Made by a program: the position numbers and the translations under genes
Shown here: positions 40,939 through 49,493 of the stretch, piece by piece
Layout of the letters: each line of letters opens with the position of its first letter
Numbering within the stretch: the first letter of the stretch is position 1
Source: Phyllobacterium zundukense
GTDB lineage: Bacteria; Pseudomonadota; Alphaproteobacteria; Rhizobiales; Rhizobiaceae
Reading direction: 5' to 3'
Assembly: GCF_025452195.1 (NCBI RefSeq)
Contig: NZ_CP104971.1
Span: 62,001 to 126,000 of the forward strand
Length of the DNA stretch: 64,000 bases
Notes under the pieces: model-generated
The model's input: the letters and a program-made list of their open reading frames with translations, nothing else
The model's database searches: none
What the model was told of the DNA's origin: nothing

Positions 40939-41412
40939 ATGGCAAGAACAATAAAAACATTGGGCCAGGCTGCCGGACACCGGATGCTCGTGCGATCCCG
41001 CTGCCGGAAATGCAACAAGGCTGCGAGCTTCACTGCTGGAAGCCTCGCCGACATGTTTGGCCATGGTCGTGAAATCAGAAGCCTCAAATTTAGGTGCAAG
41101 GATTGCAACAGCACGGATTGCGAAGTGCTCCCGTACGAAGACATCTTCGAACGGAAAGCGAAGCCGCAACCCGTTCAGGTGCAGATTGACACCAGCGAAA
41201 ACGGCACCATCGGTGGGTTGATCGACCACGGATATACACTTTGGGTATTTTGTCACCGGCTAGGATGCAAACACCGGTCAAAGATCGACCTGGGCTTTTT
41301 GGCGGAGAAGCTCGGACGAAACCATAGCGCCATGCACAAGGACCTTGCGCCGAGGTTGAAATGCTCGGAGTGCGGTTCAAAGCAGCTTGGTCTCAGCGCC
41401 ACGCCTTACTGA
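40939..41412 (+). CDS. Zinc-ribbon hypothetical protein, probably LexA-controlled
   Basis: A 157-residue protein with three cysteine pairs or triples: SRCRKC and FRCKDC (about 22-55), FCHRLGCKHR (about 104-113), and LKCSECGSK at the C-terminus (about 143-151), suggesting two zinc-binding units. A helical LGFLAEKLGRNHSAMHKDLA segment lies between. Start ATG 40939 leaves no room for a ribosome-binding site after the LexA box; ATG 40984 is an alternative. It is divergent from the SRAP gene and shares its regulatory region, which suggests a DNA-damage-linked role. No family name is assigned. Confidence 0.68.
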   Translation: MARTIKTLGQAAGHRMLVRSRCRKCNKAASFTAGSLADMFGHGREIRSLKFRCKDCNSTDCEVLPYEDIFERKAKPQPVQVQIDTSENGTIGGLIDHGYTLWVFCHRLGCKHRSKIDLGFLAEKLGRNHSAMHKDLAPRLKCSECGSKQLGLSATPY

Positions 41413-41497
41413 GCTGAGCTGTGGATTTAGTGCATAAGCCCGGTGAGCTCGTTGCATTGTTCAAATCGGTTTGCGACCTTGCGATGGGAGCAAAACC

Positions 41498-42088
41498 ATG
41501 GACTTTCGAACGGTTGCAAAGAATGCGGCCTCGGCACAGCGAATGCGGAATAAGCTGCTGAAGACCGGGATTTCATTTAACGGCTATCCACTATGGACGG
41601 AGGCCGAAGTTAGCGTGCTAAGGCAGTTCCACCCAAACTATTCGGAAGTTTCCAGACGCCTTCCACAGCGCACGCGTGCCGCTATCAAGCGAAAATGCGC
41701 GGATTTGCGGATTGTAAAAGACGGACCGAGAAGGTGGTCGGGCGAAGAGTATGTGCAACTGAGAAAGTCATATGCAACCTCGCCGATAAGTCAGGTTATG
41801 AAGCTTTTTCATGATCGAACGAGCGTTGGTCTGAGGTCTGTTTTATATCGACGTAGAATCCTTAAGAAATCAGTTCCCTATAAGCTATGCGGCAATCTGA
41901 TAGCCGATAGCATTCGGCAGCGATGCTTCGACCTCAACTACACCATTCGCGATCTGGACATAATGGCCGGAACGAACCAGTATTTCAAAGACATCTGGCG
42001 TTCCCATAAAAATATCGATCTGTCGAAACTGGCAAGGGCAGCAAAACTGCTTGGTGGTCGGATTACGGTAAAATGGCCCAATGAGTAG
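41498..42088 (+). CDS. SANT/Myb-like helix-turn-helix protein, tandem copy 1
   Basis: A 196-residue protein. Two SANT/Myb-like units are visible: YPLWTEAEVSVLRQFHPNYS with QRTRAAIKRKCADL (about 29-70), and RRWSGEEYVQLRKSYATSP (about 78-96). A C-terminal part (ADSIRQRCFDLNYTIRDLDI, then AAKLLGGRITVKWPNE) recurs in the next gene. Start ATG 41498. It overlaps the downstream paralogue by 8 bases, showing coupling. Probably DNA-binding, as an element-specific regulator. Confidence 0.68.
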   Translation: MDFRTVAKNAASAQRMRNKLLKTGISFNGYPLWTEAEVSVLRQFHPNYSEVSRRLPQRTRAAIKRKCADLRIVKDGPRRWSGEEYVQLRKSYATSPISQVMKLFHDRTSVGLRSVLYRRRILKKSVPYKLCGNLIADSIRQRCFDLNYTIRDLDIMAGTNQYFKDIWRSHKNIDLSKLARAAKLLGGRITVKWPNE

Positions 42089-42590
42089 CGCCAGGTGGTG
42101 GACTGACGAGGAACTACAGGTTTGTCGAAGACTGTACCCGAATTATGATTTGATACTTGCAGCGTTGCCGACGCGGACCAGAGAGGCCATCCGTGCGAAA
42201 TGCAGAGGCCCACAAGAGCAACGGGAGCGGCATATCTGGAAAGGTCGAGAAATCGCACTTCTCCGAAAGCTCTATGCGAAAGGCGATTGGAACGAGCTGC
42301 GGAAAGCATTCCCATTTGCAAGCGATGCTATGGTGCGTGCTGCTGCCAAATCGTACGGGATAAAGGGTGCAAAATCCTACAAATCGTCTGGCGTCCATCT
42401 GATCGATGAAATTCGAGAGCGTTGTCTTTCAATGGAAATTACGATGCCAATGTTGGACACAATGAGTGGCACGGGCAGATATTTTACAAGGCCCGGGTGG
42501 TTAGGAGCGAATCCAAACTATAAAGCGATTGGAAAAGCCATCAAAGCCTTAGGTGGTGAGATTTCAATTGAATGGGAGCCACTCGATTGA
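42081..42590 (+). CDS. SANT/Myb-like helix-turn-helix protein, tandem copy 2
   Basis: A 169-residue paralogue of the preceding protein. Matching parts are WWTDEELQVCRRLYPNYDLI with TRTREAIRAKC, the second unit around WKGREIALLRKLYAKGDWNE, and the C-terminal IDEIRERCLSMEITMPMLDT ending LGGEISIEWEPLD. It starts within the end of copy 1 (ATGAGTAG). The excisionase-like gene follows at 12 bases, so all three form one operon. Confidence 0.68.
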   Translation: MSSARWWTDEELQVCRRLYPNYDLILAALPTRTREAIRAKCRGPQEQRERHIWKGREIALLRKLYAKGDWNELRKAFPFASDAMVRAAAKSYGIKGAKSYKSSGVHLIDEIRERCLSMEITMPMLDTMSGTGRYFTRPGWLGANPNYKAIGKAIKALGGEISIEWEPLD

Positions 42591-42602
42591 GGATATAAAA
42601 CC

Positions 42603-42917
42603 ATGGTGGGACCCACAGTCTTTACGCCTAGAACGTTGGCGCAACGTTGGCAGTGTTCAGAGCGACATGTCAGGACCATGATTGCTACCGGCGAACTGCC
42701 TTCGTTCCGTCTAGGAGGCAAATTGCTGCGCATCCGGGCAGAAGAAGTAGATCTGATCGAGCAGAAGCAGATTTCTGCGCCCGCGAGTGCAGAGAGTCCG
42801 CCTCAAGTGGAAAGCCCGGTTATTCCCACAAAACGTCCCCGAGCAGCTCGCATTGATGACGATCCAATAATGAGGGCCAGACTCACCCGACTACGCGAAA
42901 GTTGGGAAAAGGAATAG
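42603..42917 (+). CDS. Excisionase-like MerR-type HTH protein
   Basis: A 104-residue protein with an N-terminal helix-turn-helix of the HTH_17/excisionase type (FTPRTLAQRWQCSERHVRTM, then GELPSFRLGGKLLRIRAEEV, residues about 7-52). A basic, proline-rich linker and charged tail follow. Such proteins bend attachment-site DNA and steer the integrase toward excision. It is in an operon with the two SANT-like genes and lies near the integrase gene, which supports the call. Confidence 0.8.
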   Translation: MVGPTVFTPRTLAQRWQCSERHVRTMIATGELPSFRLGGKLLRIRAEEVDLIEQKQISAPASAESPPQVESPVIPTKRPRAARIDDDPIMRARLTRLRESWEKE

Positions 42918-42922
42918 GTTCT

Positions 42923-42942
42923 AGCCGGGCTCTAGACCGGCT
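42923..42942. terminator. Hairpin between convergent genes
   Basis: AGCCGG/CCGGCT with an 8-base loop, between the excisionase-like gene and the gene ending at 42954. No T-run; a weak bidirectional terminator is possible. Confidence 0.3.
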
Positions 42943-42953
42943 TGTGGTGGCGC

Positions 42954-43280
42954 TCAGTCGTCGCTAGGTGCGTCTGGCGGAAACTTTATCGGCGCCAAAC
43001 CCTCCAAAGCACGTAGCTTGTTTGCTGTTGATACTGAGAGGTTCGTCCAGGTGTCGGCAATGTCTGCTGCGGCTTCGAAAAGATCGTCTTCCACGTCATG
43101 TTCGTCCATTTCATCGAGGATACTATCGAAGGTGGACGCGCCCTGTTCGACCATAAGGTGCAGCCTCAAGGCTTGGGCATCACTCAGATCGGGAAGCTCA
43201 AGTGTACGGGCTACGTCTTCCGCTACTCGTGCGACGACTTCCGCTTGTTCTTGAACCGTGGATATCCAATCGATGGCCAT
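42954..43280 (-). CDS. Hypothetical acidic helical protein
   Basis: A 108-residue protein starting at ATG 43280 with GGAG upstream. It is helical and acidic (TVQEQAEVVARVAEDVARTL, then ILDEMDEHDVEDDLFEAAAD). It lies just downstream of the integrase gene on the same strand (70-base gap), so it is probably part of the mobile element. Function unknown. Confidence 0.6.
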   Translation of the reverse strand: MAIDWISTVQEQAEVVARVAEDVARTLELPDLSDAQALRLHLMVEQGASTFDSILDEMDEHDVEDDLFEAAADIADTWTNLSVSTANKLRALEGLAPIKFPPDAPSDD

Positions 43281-43350
43281 GATTTTCTCCAAAGACAAAT
43301 TCGCAGAGCCCGAAGAAACCGTCAAATCTCCGTCTCTTCGGTTGGATGCG

Positions 43351-44597
43351 CTAGTTGTGTCTCATCCCCGTCAATAGTTCAGCAGGCCGTTTAGTATCCT
43401 TCAGAATCAAATCAGCCCAAATCTGAGCAAGCTCCTTTCTCTTTGGCAGATAAAGAGCACGGTTATAGGCTGCCTCGACTTTGTCTTTCGGAATGTGCGC
43501 GAGCATGAAATCGATCACGTCTTTATATTCCGGGTATCGCTCGTTCATCTCGGTTGAGAATGTTGAACGCCAGCCATGCGGCACATGCCGGTGATGATAG
43601 CCAGCACGATTCAGCAGATAGCCAAGTGCGTTTTCGCTCATCGGTTTGTGCGCGTGCCGGGTATTCGGAAAGACAAGCGGACCTTTGCCCGTGATCTGGC
43701 GCAATGTCTCTATGGTCTCCAGCGCCTGTTTCGCCAAGGGCACAAGATGGTCGCGCGCTTCATCTTCTTTGTGGGCTAGACGGAGTTTCATGCGCTGCGC
43801 TGGGATCTGCCAGACAGGATTTTGCTCGCTGACATTAGCGAATTCTGTCCATGGTGTAGTAATTAGCGTTCCCGGCCTCACAGCTGTCAGTGCCAGCAAT
43901 CGCATTGCAAGCTTTGTGACGGGGTGAGCGGCCTCATTGTCTACCTTCTGCAGAATTTCTCGGGCTTGGTTGAGATCAGTAATCGCTGGTTGTCTGCTCT
44001 TCTTGAGAGGGGCCATAGCGCCTTGTACAATGGCCGCTGGATCGTCCTTGGCTCGACCGGAAGCGATGGCATAAACGAACACTGCCGACATGCGTTGTCG
44101 TACCCGGCGCGCGGTATCGATGGCCGGGCGCGCCTCGATGGTCCGAAGCACAGACAAGACTTGTGAAGCCGTGATTTCCCTTATTGGCAATGAGCCCAAA
44201 GAGGGAAAGACGTGCAGTTCCAGGCTCTCTATGACCTTCTCAGCATGCCTTGCTACCCACTGTGATTTCTGAAGCGCAAACCATTGCCGGGCTATCAGTT
44301 CAAACGTGTCTCCGGCCTCCTGACTCACCGTCAGTCTCTCAATCTTCTTCGTAACGCTCGGATCACGGCCCTTCTTTAGATCGGCCTTCGCTTTGTCGCG
44401 GGCTGCCCTTGCGTCTAATAGTGACATGTCCGGGTAGGAGCCTAAAGAGAGCAGTTTTTCCTTGTCGGCGAACATGTACCGGTAGCGCCAAAGCTTGCCA
44501 CCAGCCTTGCTGACATAGAGGTGCAACCCCCTGAATCAGCCATTTTAAAGGGCTTTTCGGCTGCTTTCGCTTTTCTTATCTGGACATCGGTTAGCAT
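43351..44597 (-). CDS. Tyrosine integrase, P4 type, apparently frameshifted at its N-terminus
   Basis: Site-specific recombinase that integrates and excises the element. The frame from 44526 gives 391 residues with the DUF4102 N-terminal part (LHLYVSKAGGKLWRYRYMF), the SAM-like core-binding domain and the catalytic domain: Arg in LTAVRPGTLITTPWTE, HxxR in VPHGWRSTFSTEM, His/Trp-like AHIP, and Tyr in AAYNRALYLPKR. The true N-terminus (MLTDVQIRKAKAAEKPFKMA) reads from ATG 44597 in another frame. The join falls in a GGGGG run at 44527-44531, where six G would restore one frame. Internal TTG initiation would give a shortened enzyme. Confidence 0.85.
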
Positions 44598-44764
44598 CTG
44601 TCATCCCAAAATACCCGTACGCGGCCATGCTATACCCGTAAAAATACCCCGTTTTTTCCGGGTATAGGTGATTGAGCACGGTAAAGTATGGAAAAGAGAT
44701 TGGCCGCGAAAGCCAGCATATACAAGGGCTTTAGTGATGATAGGGAGGATGTGGGACAAGAAAA

Positions 44765-44792
44765 TGGTAGCGAAGGAGGGATTCGAACCCCC
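44765..44792 (-). repeat. tRNA 3'-end fragment, likely integration site
   Basis: On the minus strand: a T-arm (GGGGGTTCGAATCCCTC), acceptor strand CTTCGCT, discriminator A and CCA. The 5' two-thirds of a tRNA is not present upstream (no AGCGAAG). It lies about 170 bases before the integrase start and in the same orientation, as expected for an attachment site at a tRNA 3' end. No second copy was found in the window. Confidence 0.62.
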
Positions 44793-44913
44793 GACACAAG
44801 GCGTTAGTGAAGACGCGCAGGGTGCCACAGGATGTTGGCCACCCCTGTTGCCACGCAAAGCAGGCTTTGTGGAATCTAGAATATCATCAAGTATTTCTCA
44901 CGATCGATGCAGT

Positions 44914-45000
44914 GATTGTAGAATTCCAGGCGACAATCAAAAAATGCGGAAAATCCGCGATTATCGGCATTTTCAAACGAACGTTTATCAATAACTCCCG
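44914..45000 (+). repeat. Dispersed intergenic repeat, copy A
   Basis: Begins GATTGTAGAATT with inverted CAATC nearby, then TTATCGGCATTTTCAAACGA and ACTCCCG at the end. It matches 27558-27643 in both halves and 3062-3094 in the right half. It sits just outside the tRNA fragment. Confidence 0.5.
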
Positions 45001-45138
45001 CGTTCGTACGATATCATTGAGAAATCGAGGAAGCCGTCCCCACTCTATTGATTGACGTGGCAGAACCCAACCATGTACCATTCAAGCGCCGGTTGTCGAC
45101 GGTGGCGCTTTCCGGGGACCGGTCAGGGAGGAACGGCC

Positions 45139-45378
45139 ATGTTACGTTCAGTTTTGTTTGCATTTTTATTATCGCTTGTCTCCGCGACCGCCTTTGCTAA
45201 TTCTTGCCCCAGCATCATGGCCGCGATCGATGCGGCCGTGCCAACCGCAACCCTCTCGGAGGCCGATATGACGAAAGTCAAGGCGCTGCGTGTCAAAGGC
45301 GAAGAATTGCATGCCGCTGGCGATCACGCCGGATCAGAGGCTGCACTCAACGAAGCCAAGAAGATGCTCGGCATCTGA
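45139..45378 (+). CDS. Small secreted protein
   Basis: A 79-residue protein with a clear signal peptide (LRSVLFAFLLSLVSATAFA, cleavage after residue 20) and a short helical mature part (ATLSEADMTKVKALRVKGEE, then HAGSEAALNEAKKMLGI). A GGGAGGAA ribosome-binding site precedes ATG 45139. Similar tiny periplasmic proteins are common in Rhizobiales; role unknown. Confidence 0.72.
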   Translation: MLRSVLFAFLLSLVSATAFANSCPSIMAAIDAAVPTATLSEADMTKVKALRVKGEELHAAGDHAGSEAALNEAKKMLGI

Positions 45379-45508
45379 GCCTCTCGTCGAGCACGGAACG
45401 CACCGGGCCTGATCTGCGCGGTTGACCTCACATTGCCGGCAGCGCACATAGCGGCGTTGTCACATTGTGATTTAACGGTTCTTGGATAGTTCGTTGCACC
45501 TGAACACG

Positions 45509-45676
45509 TCAATCGGAGTACATCAATTCGAGCACACGGATTGATGGGCCTCGGCGCAAACCGATGTCGCGCAGGGTATGATCATCAAGCTGATCGAGCA
45601 GGCGATGATCGGAAACCCTTTGCTCCCGACGCGGCCGCAAAAACCGGAAGGCTCTAACGAGAAATGAGGTCATCAT
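45509..45676 (-). CDS. DUF1127 (YjiS-like) small protein
   Basis: A 55-residue protein from ATG 45676 (or 45673). The end carries the DUF1127 motif LLDQLDDHTLRDIGLRRG. In alphaproteobacteria, short DUF1127 proteins are arginine-rich and have been linked to RNA turnover and phosphate or carbon responses. Here the N-terminal part is also basic (FRFLRPRREQR). An AAAGG ribosome-binding site lies upstream. Confidence 0.75.
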   Translation of the reverse strand: MMTSFLVRAFRFLRPRREQRVSDHRLLDQLDDHTLRDIGLRRGPSIRVLELMYSD

Positions 45677-45844
45677 AGTATTGGCCTTTCTTCTATGGTT
45701 GCATCAGTATTGGCGTTGCCTTGCGATGCCGGTTTTCCCACGGGCACGTTCGTCGCTCGCAAAACGCCCGTGAGAGCATCGTTAAAAACGCAAAACGAGT
45801 GGCGCATGGCCTTTTCTGGTGATCCGCGCGCCCGAAGCCCCTGG

Positions 45845-47659
45845 TCAGAAATACTGGCAGTGATCCGCCTTGACCGCCTTCTCCGTTAGAAACCAGCCAG
45901 GATCGATGATCCCGTCCGCCTCTGCAATGAGATCATCGGGCTTGACCTCGAAGGTCTGCGCCGCATACCGGCATCCGTAGAGACGAACATTCCCGGTGCT
46001 GACGAGAAGCTTCAGGAAATCTTCGATTTCGGTGGGCTCGCCGTCCTTGGTCATGCGGGCTCGTAGCCAGTCGGCGTCGTCCTTATGCCGGCCGTCCATT
46101 GTGAGTGAGGCCGCTCCGTCGCTAGTCAACGCTTTCACCGCCCAGAGCAGAAACAGCATGTCGACCTTCACGCCGTTCCGGGCCTGGGTGTAGGCAAAGG
46201 TCAGCGGGGTGAGCATCTTGTCGTAGGAGTCGTCCCGGACGATGATGGCGAGATGGTTCATGGTTTTGGGGGCGACTGTTCGTTCAACTCGCCCGAACGA
46301 TGAGTGATTGGGTGCGGCCGCCTCACGAGCCTTCCTGTCCGGCGATGCACTAGTCCCGGCCCGCGTCAGGAAGCTCCGGTTGACCGGACTGTGGGGCTTC
46401 AGCGCCAGGCGTTCGCTGGCGATGGCCTCGGCCATGCCGGTAAGGCCGCCGCGAACGGTCGCCTCGGCCAGCGTCCAGTCGATGATGTCGCGCTGGGCAT
46501 GGCTGCCGCCGAACGAGTTGGCGATGAAACGCACGCCGTGCAGACGGTCGGCTGCGGTTTCATAGTCGCCGTGCCAAAAGGCTGCGAATCCTTCGACCAG
46601 AGGCACGGCGGTGCGCCGGCCCCATTCGGCGACATCGGACGCAACGGGGCTGGCCCGATAGCCTTCGATGATCCGCTCGACCTCGCTGAACCGGCCTGTC
46701 CCGAGATAGGCCATCACCGCATGCCAGTCATTGAACGGATAGGTGCGGCCGTCGGCGTGGCTGTCCCAACTTGTCGCGAGTTCTTTCCAGCGGTCACCGA
46801 CGTCATTGCCGGAGAGATGAAGCCGCCACAGAAGCGCCGAGGCGTCGACCATGTCGAGCGCCACGATGCTACGGTCCTGCCGGATCGGTCCGTCGTAGAG
46901 CGCGAAGACCTCGTCGGTCTGGCCGAGGTCGAGATGATACAGCGACCGATGCCACCAGTTGTGGACCTTGAAAAAGTTGTCGTCGCCGGACCAGTGCGGT
47001 TCGCGCGCGATCATCCAGCCGATACCGTCTTCGGCGCGGCCCTGCATCTCCATCACATGGGCGACGGCATGATGCGCCCAGCAGTCAAGCGGCTGCAGGT
47101 CGACCGCACGGCGGCCGGCTGCTTCGGCCCGCCCGTAGTCGCCGGTTTCCTCAAGGCCGAACGAATGCATCCCGAGCAGAATCGAGTAGCCCGGCATGTC
47201 CGCCGACCACTTCGGCAGAACGCGCGCGATGCGGTCGCGCAGGTCGCGGGCATTGGCGCGATAGAAATCCATCAGATGACCGGACTGGAGCGCCACAATG
47301 TCATGCGGATAGTGTGCATTGTGCCGATCGAGCGCAACGGCGGCGGCGATCCAGTGCCCCTCGACAAGCAGGCCAAGCGCGGCGACGTGTGAGGCCTCGC
47401 GTTCCGAGAGGCGCAGCGCCTTCACTTTCCCGAGGATGTCTTTCGCGGCCTTTGTCGCCTCTGGCTCGGTCGCCAGGCCGAACAGGTGCGCTTTCATGAT
47501 GTGCGCCATCGCGAAGTCGGGTGCGGTCTCGATGGCGCGATCAAGTAAGCCGACAGGGTCGCCACGATATATGTTGAAGGCTTCCACCGCCTGATCGAAG
47601 AGATCTGCGGCTTCGTTCGTGGCGCCCGACAGGGCGTTTCCTTGCTTGTCCATTCTCAT
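45845..47659 (-). CDS. Fusion of a TTC38-like TPR protein and a DsrE-like domain
   Basis: A 604-residue protein. Residues about 1-445 match the bacterial TTC38-like tetratricopeptide family: [20 protein letters not shown], then [40 protein letters not shown], and [20 protein letters not shown]. After a linker (about 450-480), residues about 483-604 form a DsrE/DsrF-like domain ([20 protein letters not shown], then [15 protein letters not shown] and [20 protein letters not shown]). Its Cys in YGCRYAA is at the usual place for small sulfur-relay proteins. These parts normally occur as separate proteins. It is divergent from the AraC regulator at 47833. Confidence 0.82.
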   Translation of the reverse strand: MRMDKQGNALSGATNEAADLFDQAVEAFNIYRGDPVGLLDRAIETAPDFAMAHIMKAHLFGLATEPEATKAAKDILGKVKALRLSEREASHVAALGLLVEGHWIAAAVALDRHNAHYPHDIVALQSGHLMDFYRANARDLRDRIARVLPKWSADMPGYSILLGMHSFGLEETGDYGRAEAAGRRAVDLQPLDCWAHHAVAHVMEMQGRAEDGIGWMIAREPHWSGDDNFFKVHNWWHRSLYHLDLGQTDEVFALYDGPIRQDRSIVALDMVDASALLWRLHLSGNDVGDRWKELATSWDSHADGRTYPFNDWHAVMAYLGTGRFSEVERIIEGYRASPVASDVAEWGRRTAVPLVEGFAAFWHGDYETAADRLHGVRFIANSFGGSHAQRDIIDWTLAEATVRGGLTGMAEAIASERLALKPHSPVNRSFLTRAGTSASPDRKAREAAAPNHSSFGRVERTVAPKTMNHLAIIVRDDSYDKMLTPLTFAYTQARNGVKVDMLFLLWAVKALTSDGAASLTMDGRHKDDADWLRARMTKDGEPTEIEDFLKLLVSTGNVRLYGCRYAAQTFEVKPDDLIAEADGIIDPGWFLTEKAVKADHCQYF

Positions 47660-47832
47660 GGCTGGTCATCTCCATCCGGTTAATGCCTCCGTCGCATGCG
47701 GAATCCAGAACATTCGTCTGTGGCCGCTGCCCGAGGCGGGGCTTCGGTGCTAAACTAGACTTGCGGAGAAGCCGGCGGAATGAGCGGGACGCCGGAAGAC
47801 TTGACCGATCCGCCAACTCAGCCGGGAATTGG

Positions 47833-48807
47833 ATGGACGCTATTCTGGATATGATGCGCACCATGCGCTTTACGGGCGGCATCTTTCTCGATGCGGATTT
47901 CACCGCGCCGTGGTGCGTCACGGCAAAGGTCGGTCCGGAGGATTGCAGCCCGTTCACGCCCGAGCCGCGCCACATCATCGCCTACCACTATGTCACCGCA
48001 GGACGTTGTCTTCTGAAGGTGGGCAATCAGCCGCCGGTGCCCGTCGAGCGCGGAGAGATTGTCGTTCTGCCGCGCAATGACGGTCACGTCCTGGGAAGCG
48101 CGTTGAATCTCCGGCCCGTGGGCGCGGAGCATCTGATTCAGGCCGATCCGGACGGCGGGCTGGCGAAGATCGTGTATGGCGGTGGCGGAGAGCGGACGCT
48201 GATACTGTGCGGCTTCCTGGGCAACGATCTTCCGCACAACGCCTTCATCGCGATGCTGCCGAGCGTCTTGAAGCTCAACGTCTCCGACGGGGCCTCGGGG
48301 GGCTGGATCGAAAGCTCGTTCCGCTTCGCCGCGAAGGAACTTGCGGAGGGTCAGGTGAAATCGCCGCCGATCCTCGCAAAACTTGCGGAACTCCTGTTCA
48401 TGGAGGCCGTCCGTCGCTACTTCGCCTCCCAGCCGCCCGCCGCCCATGCATGGACCGCGGGTCTGCAGGACCCGGTCGTCGGACGCGCATTGGGACTTCT
48501 TCACGGCCAGATTTCCCGGCGTTGGACAACCGAGGATCTTGCGCGGGAGACGGCCTTGTCGCGCTCGGCCTTTGCGGAAAGGTTTACCCGGGTCATCGGC
48601 GAGCCGCCGATGCGCTACCTGGCGCGTCAAAGGTTCGAGCAGGCCTTAGCGCAACTCAAGGGTTCGTCTCACTCCGTCGCGCGGATCGCGTTCGATGTAG
48701 GTTACGAATCCGAAGCCGCGTTCAACAGGGCGTTCCGACGCGAATATGGCATTCCGCCCGCGGCGTGGCGTCGGGAGAATTCGGTTGGCAAGGCGTTGCG
48801 CTCGTAA
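47833..48807 (+). CDS. AraC-family regulator with cupin sensor domain
   Basis: A 324-residue regulator. The N-terminal half is a cupin_6-type sensor (DFTAPWCVTAKVGPEDCSPF, then HYVTAGRCLLKVGNQPPVPV and GEIVVLPRNDGHVLGS). The C-terminal half is a two-helix-turn-helix AraC domain (WTTEDLARETALSRSAFAER, then SVARIAFDVGYESEAAFNRA and FRREYGIPPAAWRR). ATG 47833 is chosen; the longer upstream frame is not family-like. It is divergent from the TPR-DsrE gene with a 173-base gap and is its likely regulator. Confidence 0.9.
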   Translation: MDAILDMMRTMRFTGGIFLDADFTAPWCVTAKVGPEDCSPFTPEPRHIIAYHYVTAGRCLLKVGNQPPVPVERGEIVVLPRNDGHVLGSALNLRPVGAEHLIQADPDGGLAKIVYGGGGERTLILCGFLGNDLPHNAFIAMLPSVLKLNVSDGASGGWIESSFRFAAKELAEGQVKSPPILAKLAELLFMEAVRRYFASQPPAAHAWTAGLQDPVVGRALGLLHGQISRRWTTEDLARETALSRSAFAERFTRVIGEPPMRYLARQRFEQALAQLKGSSHSVARIAFDVGYESEAAFNRAFRREYGIPPAAWRRENSVGKALRS

Positions 48808-49071
48808 GGACCGTGGAAATCGGAGTCTGGCTCCCTCTGTCGCACTGCACTTTATTGTTAGAATGTGGCCGTTCACGCTGAACTGCTGCGCTTAACGTGA
48901 GAATGAAGTCGCAAAGAGTCTCAAATTAATTGCAATGCTGAGAATTCAGACGCTGCGTGGCTCGCGACGGTTATCTACTGGAAATTTGTCAGATTTTCTG
49001 AAGAGAGCAACGCCTGGGCTCGGCTAGGGAGACTGACCTGCCTTTTGCGGGTGGATTGCCCGACGCCGCCG

Positions 49072-49437
49072 TTAATACCAATTGTGTCGCGTATTATCGG
49101 TCAGGGCTCGTCCAACCAGTACGCCGAAGAGGAATCCCAGGACGCCGACGACGCCAAGAACCGACGTTGTCGTCCCTGGGTTGTCGCGCGCCAGCTCGGA
49201 AACGGTGTGCGACCGCGCGCGCAGGCCTCGTGTCGCCCTTGACACCATCGTCACCGCTTGGTCGGAGAGGTCAGAGGATTTCTGGCGCGCGTGGCCGACA
49301 ACCTTGGCCCCCTGATTTCGGATGGGTTTTTCACTTTTTCTGATCTTTTTCCGGGGAGATGCGATTGGATTTTCCGGATTTTTTCGAAGGTCCTCGGCAG
49401 CTGCAAGTTCAGGCTTGGAAGGAGGAGTTTCGACCAT
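49072..49437 (-). CDS. YqjD/ElaB-like membrane-anchored protein
   Basis: A 121-residue protein from ATG 49437. A hydrophilic, basic N-terminal part is followed by a helix (VVGHARQKSSDLSDQAVTMV, then ARSHTVSELARDNPG) and a C-terminal anchor (VLGVVGVLGFLFGVLVGRAL), the plan of DUF883/YqjD proteins that tether ribosomes or other partners to the inner membrane in stationary phase. A perfect EcfG-type promoter lies 32 bases upstream of the start, consistent with stress induction. Confidence 0.75.
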   Translation of the reverse strand: MVETPPSKPELAAAEDLRKNPENPIASPRKKIRKSEKPIRNQGAKVVGHARQKSSDLSDQAVTMVSRATRGLRARSHTVSELARDNPGTTTSVLGVVGVLGFLFGVLVGRALTDNTRHNWY

Positions 49438-49468
49438 TGGATTTGTCCTTGATGCATGACTGTTAAGC

Positions 49469-49493
49469 AACGATCCGGAGGCAGGTTGGTTCC
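49469..49493 (-). promoter_or_regulatory. EcfG (general stress response) promoter
   Basis: On the minus strand GGAAC (49489-49493) and CGTT (49469-49472) are separated by 16 bases, an exact match to the GGAAC-N16-CGTT consensus, directly upstream of the YqjD-like gene. Confidence 0.75.

Noticed and set aside
44668..44994. Open frame containing MVAKEGFEPPTQG
   Set aside because: It is a known artefact of translating the complement of a tRNA 3' end; the tRNA fragment explains the sequence.
46304..47392. A 362-codon plus-strand frame
   Set aside because: It is the antisense of the TPR-DsrE gene; the minus-strand protein has clear family motifs and this one has none.
47818..48630. A 270-codon minus-strand frame
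   Set aside because: It is antisense to the AraC regulator gene.
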